Source of the DNA: DASWHR01 sp036398095
Lineage (GTDB): Bacteria; Actinomycetota; AC-67
Length of the DNA stretch: 49,549 nt
Direction of reading: 5' to 3'
Assembly (NCBI GenBank): GCA_036398095.1
Contig: DASWHR010000042.1
Span: 1 to 49,549 of the forward strand
Shown here: positions 30,569 to 40,060 of the stretch, in pieces
Layout: each line of letters begins with the position of its first letter
How positions within the stretch are numbered: the first letter of the stretch is position 1
The notes under the pieces: generated by a model
Seen by the model: the letters and a program-made list of their open reading frames with translations, nothing else
Database searches by the model: none
What the model was told of the DNA's origin: nothing
Position numbers and translations under genes: made by a program

Positions 30569-31429
30569 ATGAAGGCTCGATTCCGCAGCATCACGACCGC
30601 GATCGTCGCGGTCGCGGCGCTCACGACCGCACTGTTCGGCGCCTCGGCGCAGGCCCAGGCCGTGTGCATCGACACACCGACCGGAAATCAGATCTGCATC
30701 GACGCGCCCATCGAACCGAATCCGCTGTGCGATCAGCGCGATCCGCAGGGCGAACCGGATGGCCGCGATCCGCTCTGCCCGAACGGGCCCGCCGAATGCA
30801 TCGCCTACGGCATGTATCTTGCGACCGATCCGACGACGGGCGCGCCGGCCGGGGCAACCTCGCATCTCGCCCGAAGCCACGCGCAGACGCAAGCCGGCGC
30901 ATGGAACGGCTACGGATTCGCGGCCGCCGACTCGGATGCGTCCACGCAGCGCGCCGACGTGCCGCCCGCGCTCGGGGAAGGCGTCGTCGAGTCGTCGTGC
31001 CGCGCCGTCTCGTACAGCCAAGGTTTCGAGTTCGGTTTCAATGAGGCGAGCGGCACGGCCGAGACCGCTCGGCTCCACCTGGACCTTGGCTCCTACGGCG
31101 TGCCGGTCGCGCTCGACGCCGACGTCCTGCGCGAACAGGGTCACGCGGCGACCGGATTCGTCGGGTCCAACAGCGCCAACATCGCCGACGTGACGCTCAC
31201 GATCGGATCGATGCCCCCGATCGTGGTCCCCGCCTCCGCGGCGCCGAACACCGCCGTCCCGCTTCCGCTCGGCCTCGGAACGCTCTACCTGAACGAGCAG
31301 TTCGCAAGTTTCAGCCCGTGGGGATGCGCCATGTTCGCGGGTGACGCGCTGCGGCTGGTCCTGAACCGTCCCGGCATCGGCGGGCAGGTCACGCTGATCC
31401 TGTCGTGGGTCGCGAACGCGGCCTGTTAG
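30569..31429 (+). CDS. Secreted protein of unknown function
   Basis: A 286-residue protein with a signal peptide (ITTAIVAVAALTTALFGASAQAQA). The mature protein begins with a cysteine-containing segment (VCIDTPTGNQICIDAP, then PLCDQRD, DPLCPNGPAEC), then a beta-rich domain (ETARLHLDLGSYGVPVALDA, then IADVTLTIGSMPPIVVP, then LYLNEQFASFSPWGCAMF). It ends in Cys (WVANAAC), which may form a disulfide with one of the others. No family is recognised. GGGAGGAACC precedes the ATG, and two strong hairpins follow the stop, so it is probably its own transcript. Confidence 0.7.
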   Translation: MKARFRSITTAIVAVAALTTALFGASAQAQAVCIDTPTGNQICIDAPIEPNPLCDQRDPQGEPDGRDPLCPNGPAECIAYGMYLATDPTTGAPAGATSHLARSHAQTQAGAWNGYGFAAADSDASTQRADVPPALGEGVVESSCRAVSYSQGFEFGFNEASGTAETARLHLDLGSYGVPVALDADVLREQGHAATGFVGSNSANIADVTLTIGSMPPIVVPASAAPNTAVPLPLGLGTLYLNEQFASFSPWGCAMFAGDALRLVLNRPGIGGQVTLILSWVANAAC

Positions 31430-31439
31430 GAGCGAGTTC

Positions 31440-31462
31440 GCTCCGCGCGAAGCGCGCGGAGC
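31440..31462 (+). terminator. First of two tandem terminator hairpins
   Basis: GCTCCGCGC (31440-31448) and GCGCGGAGC (31454-31462), a perfect nine-base-pair stem with loop GAAGC, begins 11 bases after the stop codon. Confidence 0.7.
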
Positions 31463-31470
31463 CCCGATAC

Positions 31471-31502
31471 GGCGGCGCCGGCTCGATCCAGCCGGCGCCG
31501 CC
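31471..31502 (+). terminator. Second tandem terminator hairpin
   Basis: GGCGGCGCCGGCT (31471-31483) and AGCCGGCGCCGCC (31490-31502), a perfect 13-base-pair stem around CGATCC. Two hairpins in a row isolate relA from the upstream gene. Confidence 0.7.
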
Positions 31503-31527
31503 GGCGCGTTCATTTGGCGAATGCGTA

Positions 31528-31555
31528 TTGTGCCCGCCGCCGGGTCCCCTACAAT
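31528..31555 (+). promoter_or_regulatory. Promoter of relA, probably leaderless
   Basis: TTGTGC (31528-31533) and TACAAT (31550-31555) are spaced by 16 bases. The ATG of relA is only 6 bases after the -10 box and has no ribosome site. Confidence 0.55.
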
Positions 31556-31561
31556 GTCGCT

Positions 31562-33820
31562 ATGTCGGACCGGCTCGCGCACGATGACGCAACTCCGCCG
31601 CGGCGCCGCGGAGTGCTGGCTCGCTTGCGGCCGGTCGAGCCGGCCCTTCACGGCGGATTCGAAGGAATCGCCCGAATCATCCGGACACACTCTCCCAAAG
31701 CGGATCTGAAGCTGATCGAGCGCGCGTATTCGTTCGCCGCCGCATCGCACGCGGATCAGTTCCGGGCGTCCGGCGAGCCGTTCATCCAGCATCCCGCCGG
31801 TGTGTGCGCGATCCTCGCCGAGATGGGAATGGACACGACGACGCTCGTGTCGGCGCTGCTACACGACGTCGTCGAGGACACCCCGCTGTCGTTGCAAGAC
31901 ATCGAGCGTGAATTCGGAGCGGAGGTCCGGCTGATCATCGACGGCCTCACGAAGCTCGACAAGATCCAGTTCAACTCGCGCGAGCAACAGCAAGCCGAGA
32001 ACCTGCGCAAGATGATCCTGGCGATGGCGCGCGACATCCGGGTCATCCTGATCAAGCTCGCCGATCGGCTCCACAACATGCGAACGATCGGCCACGTCCC
32101 GCGCGACAAGCAAGAAAAGAAGGCCCGCGAGACCCTGGACGTCTTCGCACCGCTCGCGCACCGGCTCGGTATCTACCAGATCAAATGGCAACTCGAAGAT
32201 CTGGCCTTCGCGACGCTGTATCCGAAGCAGTTCGACGAGATCGTACGGATGGTCGAAGACCGCCAGCCCGAGCGCGACGCGTTGCTCGACCGCGTGATCG
32301 TGGCGCTCGGCGACGCGCTCAAGGATTCGCGCATCAAGGCCGAAGTCTCGGGCCGCCCAAAGCACTACTGGTCGATCTACAACAAGATGGTCCTCCGCGG
32401 GAAGGAGTTCAGCGAAATCTTCGATCTGGTCGGCGTTCGCGTCCAAGTCGAATCCGTTCGCGACTGCTACGCGACGCTCGGCGTCATCCACGGTCGCTGG
32501 AAGCCCGTTCCCGGCCGCGTGAAGGACTACATCGCGATGCCGAAATTCAACATGTACCGGTCCCTGCATACCACGGTCGTGGGACCGGAAGGCAAGCCGC
32601 TCGAGATTCAGATCCGCTCGCAGGACATGCATCGGATGGCCGAATACGGAGTCGCCGCGCACTGGAAGTACAAGGGACCCGGCAAGGCCGGCCGCACCGA
32701 TCAGGATTTCGCATGGCTTCGCCAGATGCTGGACTGGCAGCGCGAGATGTCCGATCCCGAAGACTTCATGGACAACCTTCGGATCGACCTGTACCAAGAC
32801 GAGGTCTTCGTTTTCACCCCCAAGGGCGACGTGATGCCTTTCCCGCGCGGGGCGACCCCGATCGATTTCGCCTACTCGATCCACACCGACGTCGGTCATC
32901 GCACCGTCGGAGCGAAGGTCAACGGCCGGCTGGTGCCGCTCGACTACCGGATGGAATCGGGGGACACGGTCGAGGTCGTGACGTCGAAGGCGCCGACCGC
33001 CGCGCCGCATCAGGATTGGCTCAAGATCGTTCGCACCGCGCGCGCCAAGAACAAGATCCGCCAGTGGTTCAGTCGCGAGCGGCGCGTCGACGCGATCGAA
33101 CGCGGCCGTGAAGAACTCACCCGGGCGCTGCGAAAAGCAGGGATGCCGGTCAAGAGCACGCTCTCGTCGTCCGAGCTGTCGGCGCTCGCCGCCGAGTTCG
33201 GCCTTTCCGGCGTGGAGGCGTTGCTCGCCCATATCGGCGAGAACCACTCCAGCGCCCAGAACGTCGTCGAACGGCTCCGCCACGAGCTGTCCGACGACGA
33301 CGATCCGGTCATCGCCGCGCCGCGCCAGATGCGGATGCGTCCCGCCGCGCAGCACGGCGTCATCGTCCGCGGCGTCGACGACGTGCTCGTGCGACTCGCG
33401 CGATGCTGCACGCCGGTTCCCGGCGATGCGATCATCGGATTCATCACCCGCGGGCGAGGCGTGTCGGTCCACCGCGTGGACTGTCCCAACGGAAAGTCGC
33501 TGCAGGCGGAAGGCGAGCGGCTGCTCGAAGTCGCCTGGGACGTCCGTACGGGCGCCGCCTTCCCGGTCACCTTGCAGGTCGAGGCGCTCGATCGGACGAA
33601 GCTCCTGCGCGACGTGACCATCGCCATCTCCGATCTCGGCGTCAACATCACCGCGACCACGTCCAACACGAACGTCAAGACCCGGATCGCGCTGCTGCGC
33701 TTCACGATCGAGCTGGGCGATACCTCGCACCTTGACCACATCCTCGCGGCCGCCAAACGCGTGGACGGCGTCTTCGACGCGTATCGAGTCGTCCCCGGCC
33801 GGTCCCGCGCCCGCGCCTAG
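31562..33820 (+). CDS. relA: Bifunctional (p)ppGpp synthetase/hydrolase (RelA/SpoT)
   Basis: A 752-residue stringent-response enzyme. The HD hydrolase domain (about 50-200) has ASHADQFRASGEPFIQHP, HDVVEDT and KLADRLHNMRT, all intact. The synthetase domain (about 235-350) has GRPKHYWSIYNKM, KDYIAMPKFNMYRSLHT and EIQIRSQDMH. The TGS domain (about 395-455, VFVFTPKGDVMPFPRGATPIDFAY) and a C-terminal zinc-finger-like/ACT part (RLARCCTPVPGD, then ITATTSNTNVKTR) follow. Both activities should be present. It stands first in a run with dtd and the hydrolase gene. Confidence 0.96.
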   Translation: MSDRLAHDDATPPRRRGVLARLRPVEPALHGGFEGIARIIRTHSPKADLKLIERAYSFAAASHADQFRASGEPFIQHPAGVCAILAEMGMDTTTLVSALLHDVVEDTPLSLQDIEREFGAEVRLIIDGLTKLDKIQFNSREQQQAENLRKMILAMARDIRVILIKLADRLHNMRTIGHVPRDKQEKKARETLDVFAPLAHRLGIYQIKWQLEDLAFATLYPKQFDEIVRMVEDRQPERDALLDRVIVALGDALKDSRIKAEVSGRPKHYWSIYNKMVLRGKEFSEIFDLVGVRVQVESVRDCYATLGVIHGRWKPVPGRVKDYIAMPKFNMYRSLHTTVVGPEGKPLEIQIRSQDMHRMAEYGVAAHWKYKGPGKAGRTDQDFAWLRQMLDWQREMSDPEDFMDNLRIDLYQDEVFVFTPKGDVMPFPRGATPIDFAYSIHTDVGHRTVGAKVNGRLVPLDYRMESGDTVEVVTSKAPTAAPHQDWLKIVRTARAKNKIRQWFSRERRVDAIERGREELTRALRKAGMPVKSTLSSSELSALAAEFGLSGVEALLAHIGENHSSAQNVVERLRHELSDDDDPVIAAPRQMRMRPAAQHGVIVRGVDDVLVRLARCCTPVPGDAIIGFITRGRGVSVHRVDCPNGKSLQAEGERLLEVAWDVRTGAAFPVTLQVEALDRTKLLRDVTIAISDLGVNITATTSNTNVKTRIALLRFTIELGDTSHLDHILAAAKRVDGVFDAYRVVPGRSRARA

Positions 33821-33824
33821 CGAG

Positions 33825-34268
33825 ATGCGCGTTGTCGTCCAGCGCGTCGCGCGCGCGTGCGTCCGGATCGGAGGCGACGAGATCTCGCGGATCGACGAAG
33901 GCCTGCTCGCTTTCGTCGGCGTGTCCGTGCGCGACGGGATCGACGCCGCCCGCACGATGGCCGTGAAAGTCTCGAAGCTGCGAATCTTCCCCGACGAGGC
34001 CGGCGTGATGAATCGATCCGTGCGCGATCTCGGCGGCGCGGTGATGGCCGTCAGCCAGTTCACGCTCCTCGGCGACGCCCGAAAGGGAAACCGGCCTTCT
34101 TACATCGATGCGGCCGCCGGCGAGGCGGCGCACCCGATCTACGCGGCGTTCTGCGACGCCCTGCGCGGCGAGGGCGTGTCGGTCTCGGAAGGGCTCTTCG
34201 GCGCCGACATGGACGTCGAGCTGATCAACCGTGGGCCGGTCACGATCCTGCTCGACTCCGAAGCCTAA
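33825..34268 (+). CDS. dtd: D-aminoacyl-tRNA deacylase
   Basis: A 147-residue DTD-fold enzyme that removes D-amino acids from tRNA. Seen: MRVVVQRVARACVRI, the SQFTLLGDARKGNRPS active-site segment and the chirality-checking NRGPVTILL (Gly-Pro motif) near the C-terminus. The ATG is four bases after the relA stop; dtd after relA is a frequent order. Confidence 0.95.
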   Translation: MRVVVQRVARACVRIGGDEISRIDEGLLAFVGVSVRDGIDAARTMAVKVSKLRIFPDEAGVMNRSVRDLGGAVMAVSQFTLLGDARKGNRPSYIDAAAGEAAHPIYAAFCDALRGEGVSVSEGLFGADMDVELINRGPVTILLDSEA

Positions 34269-34354
34269 GGAGCTCCAGCACCACCACGGCCGGGGGGCCC
34301 GGGCCGCGAAACCGACTTCGCATCGTTGCGACGCGGCGGCTAGTCTGTGCGCCG

Positions 34355-35023
34355 ATGATCGTCGAAGGGTTCACCACGGGCGTCTTCCAATCGAATTGCT
34401 ACATCGCGGCGGCCGCCGAAAGCGACTCCGCCGTGGTGATCGATCCCGGGCAGGATGCCGCCGAGCCGCTCCTGGCGCGGCTGGGAGCGCTGGGGCTGCG
34501 CTGCGAAGCGGTGCTGCTCACGCACGGACACATCGACCATATCTGGAACGCGAAGCAGGTCGCCGAATTCGCCGGCGTGCAAGCGTGGATCCATCCCGAC
34601 GACATGTGGCTGCTCGAAGATCCCGGCGCGGCGCTGGGGCGAATGGGCTTCGGGAAGCTCACCGTCGACGCGCCCGAGAAGGTCGCGCACTTCGCCGACG
34701 GCGACGTGCTGCGCTACGGGGGCTTGCACGTGACCGTCCGGCACACGCCCGGGCACACGCCCGGCCATTGCGCGTTCCTCACCGACGGGGTCGTCTTCAG
34801 CGGAGACCTGATCTTTGCCGGCTCGGTCGGGCGCACCGATCTTCCCCGCGGGTCGATGGAGGCGCTGATGGATTCGATCCGTCGCGTGGTGCTGGCGCTG
34901 CCGGACGAGACCACGATCCTGTCCGGCCACGGAGCCGAAACGACGGTCGCGACCGAACGCACCTCGAACCCATTCGTGGTCGCCGACGCGCGCGGGGACC
35001 TTCCTCGCTTGCTCGGCCTATGA
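34355..35023 (+). CDS. Metallo-beta-lactamase-fold hydrolase (glyoxalase II-like)
   Basis: A 222-residue enzyme. Metal ligands seen: THGHIDH, the His of HTPGHTPGH, the Asp of FSGDLIFAGSVGRTDLP, and the His of SGHGAE. This is the compact GloB/YcbL-type without the C-terminal substrate domain of glyoxalase II. The natural thioester is not known. It commonly precedes hisS in Actinomycetota. TAGTCT (34341-34346) lies 8 bases before the ATG. Its stop overlaps hisS as ATGA. Confidence 0.88.
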   Translation: MIVEGFTTGVFQSNCYIAAAAESDSAVVIDPGQDAAEPLLARLGALGLRCEAVLLTHGHIDHIWNAKQVAEFAGVQAWIHPDDMWLLEDPGAALGRMGFGKLTVDAPEKVAHFADGDVLRYGGLHVTVRHTPGHTPGHCAFLTDGVVFSGDLIFAGSVGRTDLPRGSMEALMDSIRRVVLALPDETTILSGHGAETTVATERTSNPFVVADARGDLPRLLGL

Positions 35024-36284
35024 GCGACACGCCTCAGGCGCCGCGGGGCACGCAGGATCTCCTGCCGCCCCAGGCCGAGCGTTTCCAGATCCACGAGCAA
35101 CGGACGGGTGCGCTGTTCGAACGCGCCGGCTACCGGCGGATCATCACGCCGATGTTCGAAGACACGGCCCTGTTCTTGCGCGGCGTCGGCGAGTCGAGCG
35201 ACATCGTCAACAAGGAGATGTACACATTCGCCGACCGCAGCGACAATTCGCTGACGTTGCGCCCGGAAGGGACCGCGCCGGTCGTGCGGGCCGTGCTGTC
35301 CAACAACCTGCACACACAAGGCCTGCCGATCAAGGTCTGGTACTCGGCGGCGATGTTCCGCTACGACCGGCCTCAAAAGGGTCGGTACCGCCAGCATCAT
35401 CAGCTCGGCATCGAAGCGATCGGCAGCGAAGATCCCGCGATCGACGCCGAAGTGATCGCGATCGCGCGGCGGATGCTCGACGGCGCCGGCGTGACCGGAA
35501 CGCGCTTGCTGCTCAACAGCATCGGCCATCCAGGCTGCCGCGCCGATTACCTCCCGAAGCTGCGGGCCTTTCTTCAGGAGCACCGCGATCGACTCGACGA
35601 AGACTGCAAACGGCGCATGGAACAGAATCCGCTCCGGGTTTTCGACTGCAAGAATCCCGGCGATCAGGCGCTGCTGGAGGGCGCCCCCACGATCGAGGAG
35701 GAGCTGTGCGCCGACTGCCGCGCACACTTCGACGCCGTGCAATCGCAGGTAGGGTCGCTCGGCATCGACTTCACCGTCGCGCCGCGCCTGGTCCGCGGCC
35801 TCGACTACTACACGCGAACCGCTTTCGAGTTTCAGTCGGACCTGCTCGAGGCGGCGCAATCGACCGTGTGCGGCGGCGGGCGCTACGACCTGCTCAGCGA
35901 AGCGATCGGGGGGCCGCGCCTTCCGGGCATCGGATTCGGCTCCGGGATCGAGCGCGTTCTGCTGGCGCAAGCCGCGGCCGGCGCCGCGCCGGAGCCGGCG
36001 CGCCTTCACTGCTTCGTGATCGCGCTTAGCGACGGCGAACGCGACGACGCCTGGCGCCTGGCATGGGCGCTGCGCGACGCCGGCCTGTCGGCCGACCTTC
36101 CCTTCGCGCCCAAGAGCCTCAAAGCCGGTCTTAAGCACGCCGACCGGGTGGGAGCGCGCTTCGCGGCGCTGATCGGACCCGCCGAACGGGAAGCGGGGGC
36201 GTGCACGATGCGGGACATGAGCAGCGGAGAGCAGACGCAAGTTTCGATGAGCGACGCCGCGGCGTGGCTGAAGGAGACGACCAG

Positions 36285-36288
<4 letters not shown>
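35020..36288 (+). CDS. hisS: Histidyl-tRNA synthetase
   Basis: A 422-residue class II synthetase. Seen: PRGTQDLLPPQAERF, LRPEGTAPVVRAV, motif 2 MFRYDRPQKGRYRQHHQLG, the histidine-specific LVRGLDYYTRTAFEF, motif 3 LPGIGFGSGIERVLL and the C-terminal anticodon domain. Dimeric and cytoplasmic. Overlaps on both sides: ATGA with the hydrolase gene and with aspS. Confidence 0.97.
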
Positions 36289-38039
<1,751 letters not shown>

Positions 38040-38061
38040 GACGTGGAAGAATGGGCCGCGC

Positions 38062-39411
38062 ATGAGCACGCGACCCCGTTCCGGCGACGATCGGCTCTTC
38101 GAGCCGCCCAGCCGTGACACCGGCCAAGACACCGGCCAAGACACCGGCCAAGACACCGGTCCCGACGACGTCCCCGCATCCGCTCCGCTGGCGGCGCGAA
38201 TGCGTCCGCGCACGCTGGACGAACTGGTCGGCCAGACGCATCTGCTGGGCACGGGATCGGTGCTCCGGTCGATGCTCGAGGAAGGCCGGCTTCGCTCGAT
38301 CCTGCTCTTCGGCCCGCCCGGCACCGGGAAGACGTCGCTGGCGCGGCTGCTCGCGCGCCGGGCGGACGCGCACTTCATCCAGCTCTCCGCCGTCACCTCC
38401 GGCGTCGCCGACGTTCGCAAGGCCTTGGCAGAGGGCGCCGAACGTCTTGCGGCGAACGGCCGGCAGACGATCTTGTTCGTGGACGAGGTGCACCGGTTCT
38501 CCAAGACTCAACAAGATGCGCTGCTGCCCGGCGTCGAGCTCGGCAGCGTCGTCTTCGTGGGCGCCACCACCGAAAATCCGTTCTTCAGCGTCATCTCACC
38601 GCTGCTGTCGCGAAGCGTGCTGTTCCGGCTCGAGCCGTTGTCGCGCGATGAGATCGAGATGCTCATCCGGCGCGCGGCCACCGACGAACGCGGCCTCGGC
38701 GGCGTCCCTTCGCTGACCGACGAAGCGGCCCGGTCCCTGCTGGATCGTAGCGAAGGCGATGGGCGCGTCGCGCTGGGTGCGCTCGAAGCGGCCGCGGACC
38801 GTGCCGCGGCTGCGGGCCGCGCGATCGACGCCGGTGACGTCGAAGATGCGATGCGCCAGCGAACCCTTCGCTACGACCGCGCCGGTGACGCGCACTACGA
38901 CATCGTCTCGGCGTTCATCAAGTCCATGCGCGGATCCGATCCCGACGCGGCGCTCGCATGGCTCGCGCGCATGCTCGAAGCCGGGGAAGATCCGCGCTTC
39001 GTCGCGCGCCGCATGATCATCTTCGCCAGCGAGGACGTCGGTCTGGCCGACCCGGCCGCGTTGCCGGTCGCGATCGCGGCCGCGCAGGCCGTGGAGTTCG
39101 TCGGACTCCCGGAGGCGCAGCTCAACCTCGCTCACGCCGCGATCCATCTGGCGCTTGCTCCGAAGTCCAACGCGGTGACCCGAGCGATCGGCGACGCGCG
39201 GGAGGCGGTGCAGCGGCGCGGAGGCGGAGCCGTTCCGCAGCATCTGCGTGACGCCCATTATCCCGGCGCGAAGGCGATGAGCCACGGCGTCGGGTATAAG
39301 TACCCGCACGACCACCCCGGCAATTGGGTCTCGCAGCAATACATGCCGGAGGGGTTCGAGCAGGACCGGTACTGGAAGCCGGACCGCGACGACGAGAGGG
39401 GAGCCGAGTGA
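38062..39411 (+). CDS. rarA: Replication-associated recombination AAA+ ATPase RarA (MgsA)
   Basis: A 449-residue AAA+ protein of the clamp-loader clade that acts at stalled forks. Seen: LAARMRPRTLDELVGQTHLL, Walker A GPPGTGKTS, Walker B ILFVDEVHRFSK, sensor 1 GATTENPFFSV, and the RarA C-terminal domain ending GVGYKYPHDHPGNW. Residues 17-35 are a repeated DTGQ run encoded by a 12-base tandem repeat, absent from typical RarA. It probably forms a flexible N-terminal tail. GTGA overlap with the next gene. Confidence 0.95.
   Translation: MSTRPRSGDDRLFEPPSRDTGQDTGQDTGQDTGPDDVPASAPLAARMRPRTLDELVGQTHLLGTGSVLRSMLEEGRLRSILLFGPPGTGKTSLARLLARRADAHFIQLSAVTSGVADVRKALAEGAERLAANGRQTILFVDEVHRFSKTQQDALLPGVELGSVVFVGATTENPFFSVISPLLSRSVLFRLEPLSRDEIEMLIRRAATDERGLGGVPSLTDEAARSLLDRSEGDGRVALGALEAAADRAAAAGRAIDAGDVEDAMRQRTLRYDRAGDAHYDIVSAFIKSMRGSDPDAALAWLARMLEAGEDPRFVARRMIIFASEDVGLADPAALPVAIAAAQAVEFVGLPEAQLNLAHAAIHLALAPKSNAVTRAIGDAREAVQRRGGGAVPQHLRDAHYPGAKAMSHGVGYKYPHDHPGNWVSQQYMPEGFEQDRYWKPDRDDERGAE
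38116..38163 (+). repeat. 12-base minisatellite inside rarA
   Basis: GACACCGGCCAA is repeated three times exactly (38116-38151), followed by a fourth diverged copy GACACCGGTCCC (38152-38163). The unit is a multiple of three, so gain or loss changes only the number of DTGQ repeats. Confidence 0.9.
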
Positions 39412-39773
39412 GCGTTCTCGCGACCACGGTCGGAGAATGGGCTGCGCTCGTCATCGCCATTTTTTGGGCGATCCTGGTCGTGGTGCTGTCGGCGCTCACG
39501 CTCAACTTTCTCCGCGTCGTGTCGAGCATGAAGACCCTCGTCGACGGGATCACCGCCGAGACCATCCCGCTGCTCGACGAGGTCGGCACCACGGTCCGAA
39601 GCGTCAATCGCGAAATCGATCGGGTGGACGGCGTGCTTGCCGGTGTCCAGCGCATCACCGAAAACGCCGCGACGATCTCCGAAACGCTCAAGACCGCCGT
39701 CACCAACCCGGTCGTGAAGGCGCTGGCCTTCTTCGCCGGGGTGAAGCGGGGCGCAAGAAAGATGAAGGGCTGA
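39408..39773 (+). CDS. DUF948-family small membrane protein
   Basis: A 121-residue protein. One N-terminal helix (WAALVIAIFWAILVVVLSALTL) is followed by an amphipathic, coiled-coil-prone part (LVDGITAETIPLLDEVGTTVRSVNREIDRVDGVL) and a basic end (GVKRGARKMKG). This is the DUF948 pattern of small membrane-anchored proteins, common upstream of alaS in this group. The role is unknown. GTG start overlapping the rarA stop, with GAGAGGGGAG upstream. Confidence 0.8.
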   Translation: MSVLATTVGEWAALVIAIFWAILVVVLSALTLNFLRVVSSMKTLVDGITAETIPLLDEVGTTVRSVNREIDRVDGVLAGVQRITENAATISETLKTAVTNPVVKALAFFAGVKRGARKMKG

Positions 39774-39777
39774 TCCG

Positions 39778-40014
39778 GTGAAGCGCGTCTTCTGGGCCAT
39801 GGTCGGGGTCGGCGTCGGCGCCGCCGTCGGCATCGCTGCCGCCCGCTGGGCCGGGCGCACCAAGCAGAAGCTGTCCCCGCCGAATCTGGCGCGCAGCGCC
39901 GGAGAGCGCGGATCGGCGTTCGCCGACCGGCTTCGGGGCGCGATCGACGCCGGGCGCGAAGCCATGGTCGAGCGCGAAGCCGAGCTGCGGGCCGAGCTGA
40001 AGCTGGACCAGTAG
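39778..40014 (+). CDS. Small membrane-associated protein, unknown function
   Basis: A 78-residue protein. A glycine-rich hydrophobic helix (RVFWAMVGVGVGAAVGIAAA) is followed by a basic linker and a charged helix (EAMVEREAELRAELKL). GTG start 4 bases after the DUF948 gene. Small proteins of this kind often follow DUF948 genes; no function is known. Confidence 0.65.
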   Translation: MKRVFWAMVGVGVGAAVGIAAARWAGRTKQKLSPPNLARSAGERGSAFADRLRGAIDAGREAMVEREAELRAELKLDQ

Positions 40015-40046
40015 CCATTCGCGGCGACGGGCCTCGCTCGCGCCGG

Positions 40047-40052
40047 TAAGAT
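40047..40052 (+). promoter_or_regulatory. -10-like box before alaS, leaderless arrangement
   Basis: TAAGAT ends 8 bases before the ATG at 40061 with no ribosome site between. Confidence 0.4.
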
Positions 40053-40060
40053 TGCCGCTC

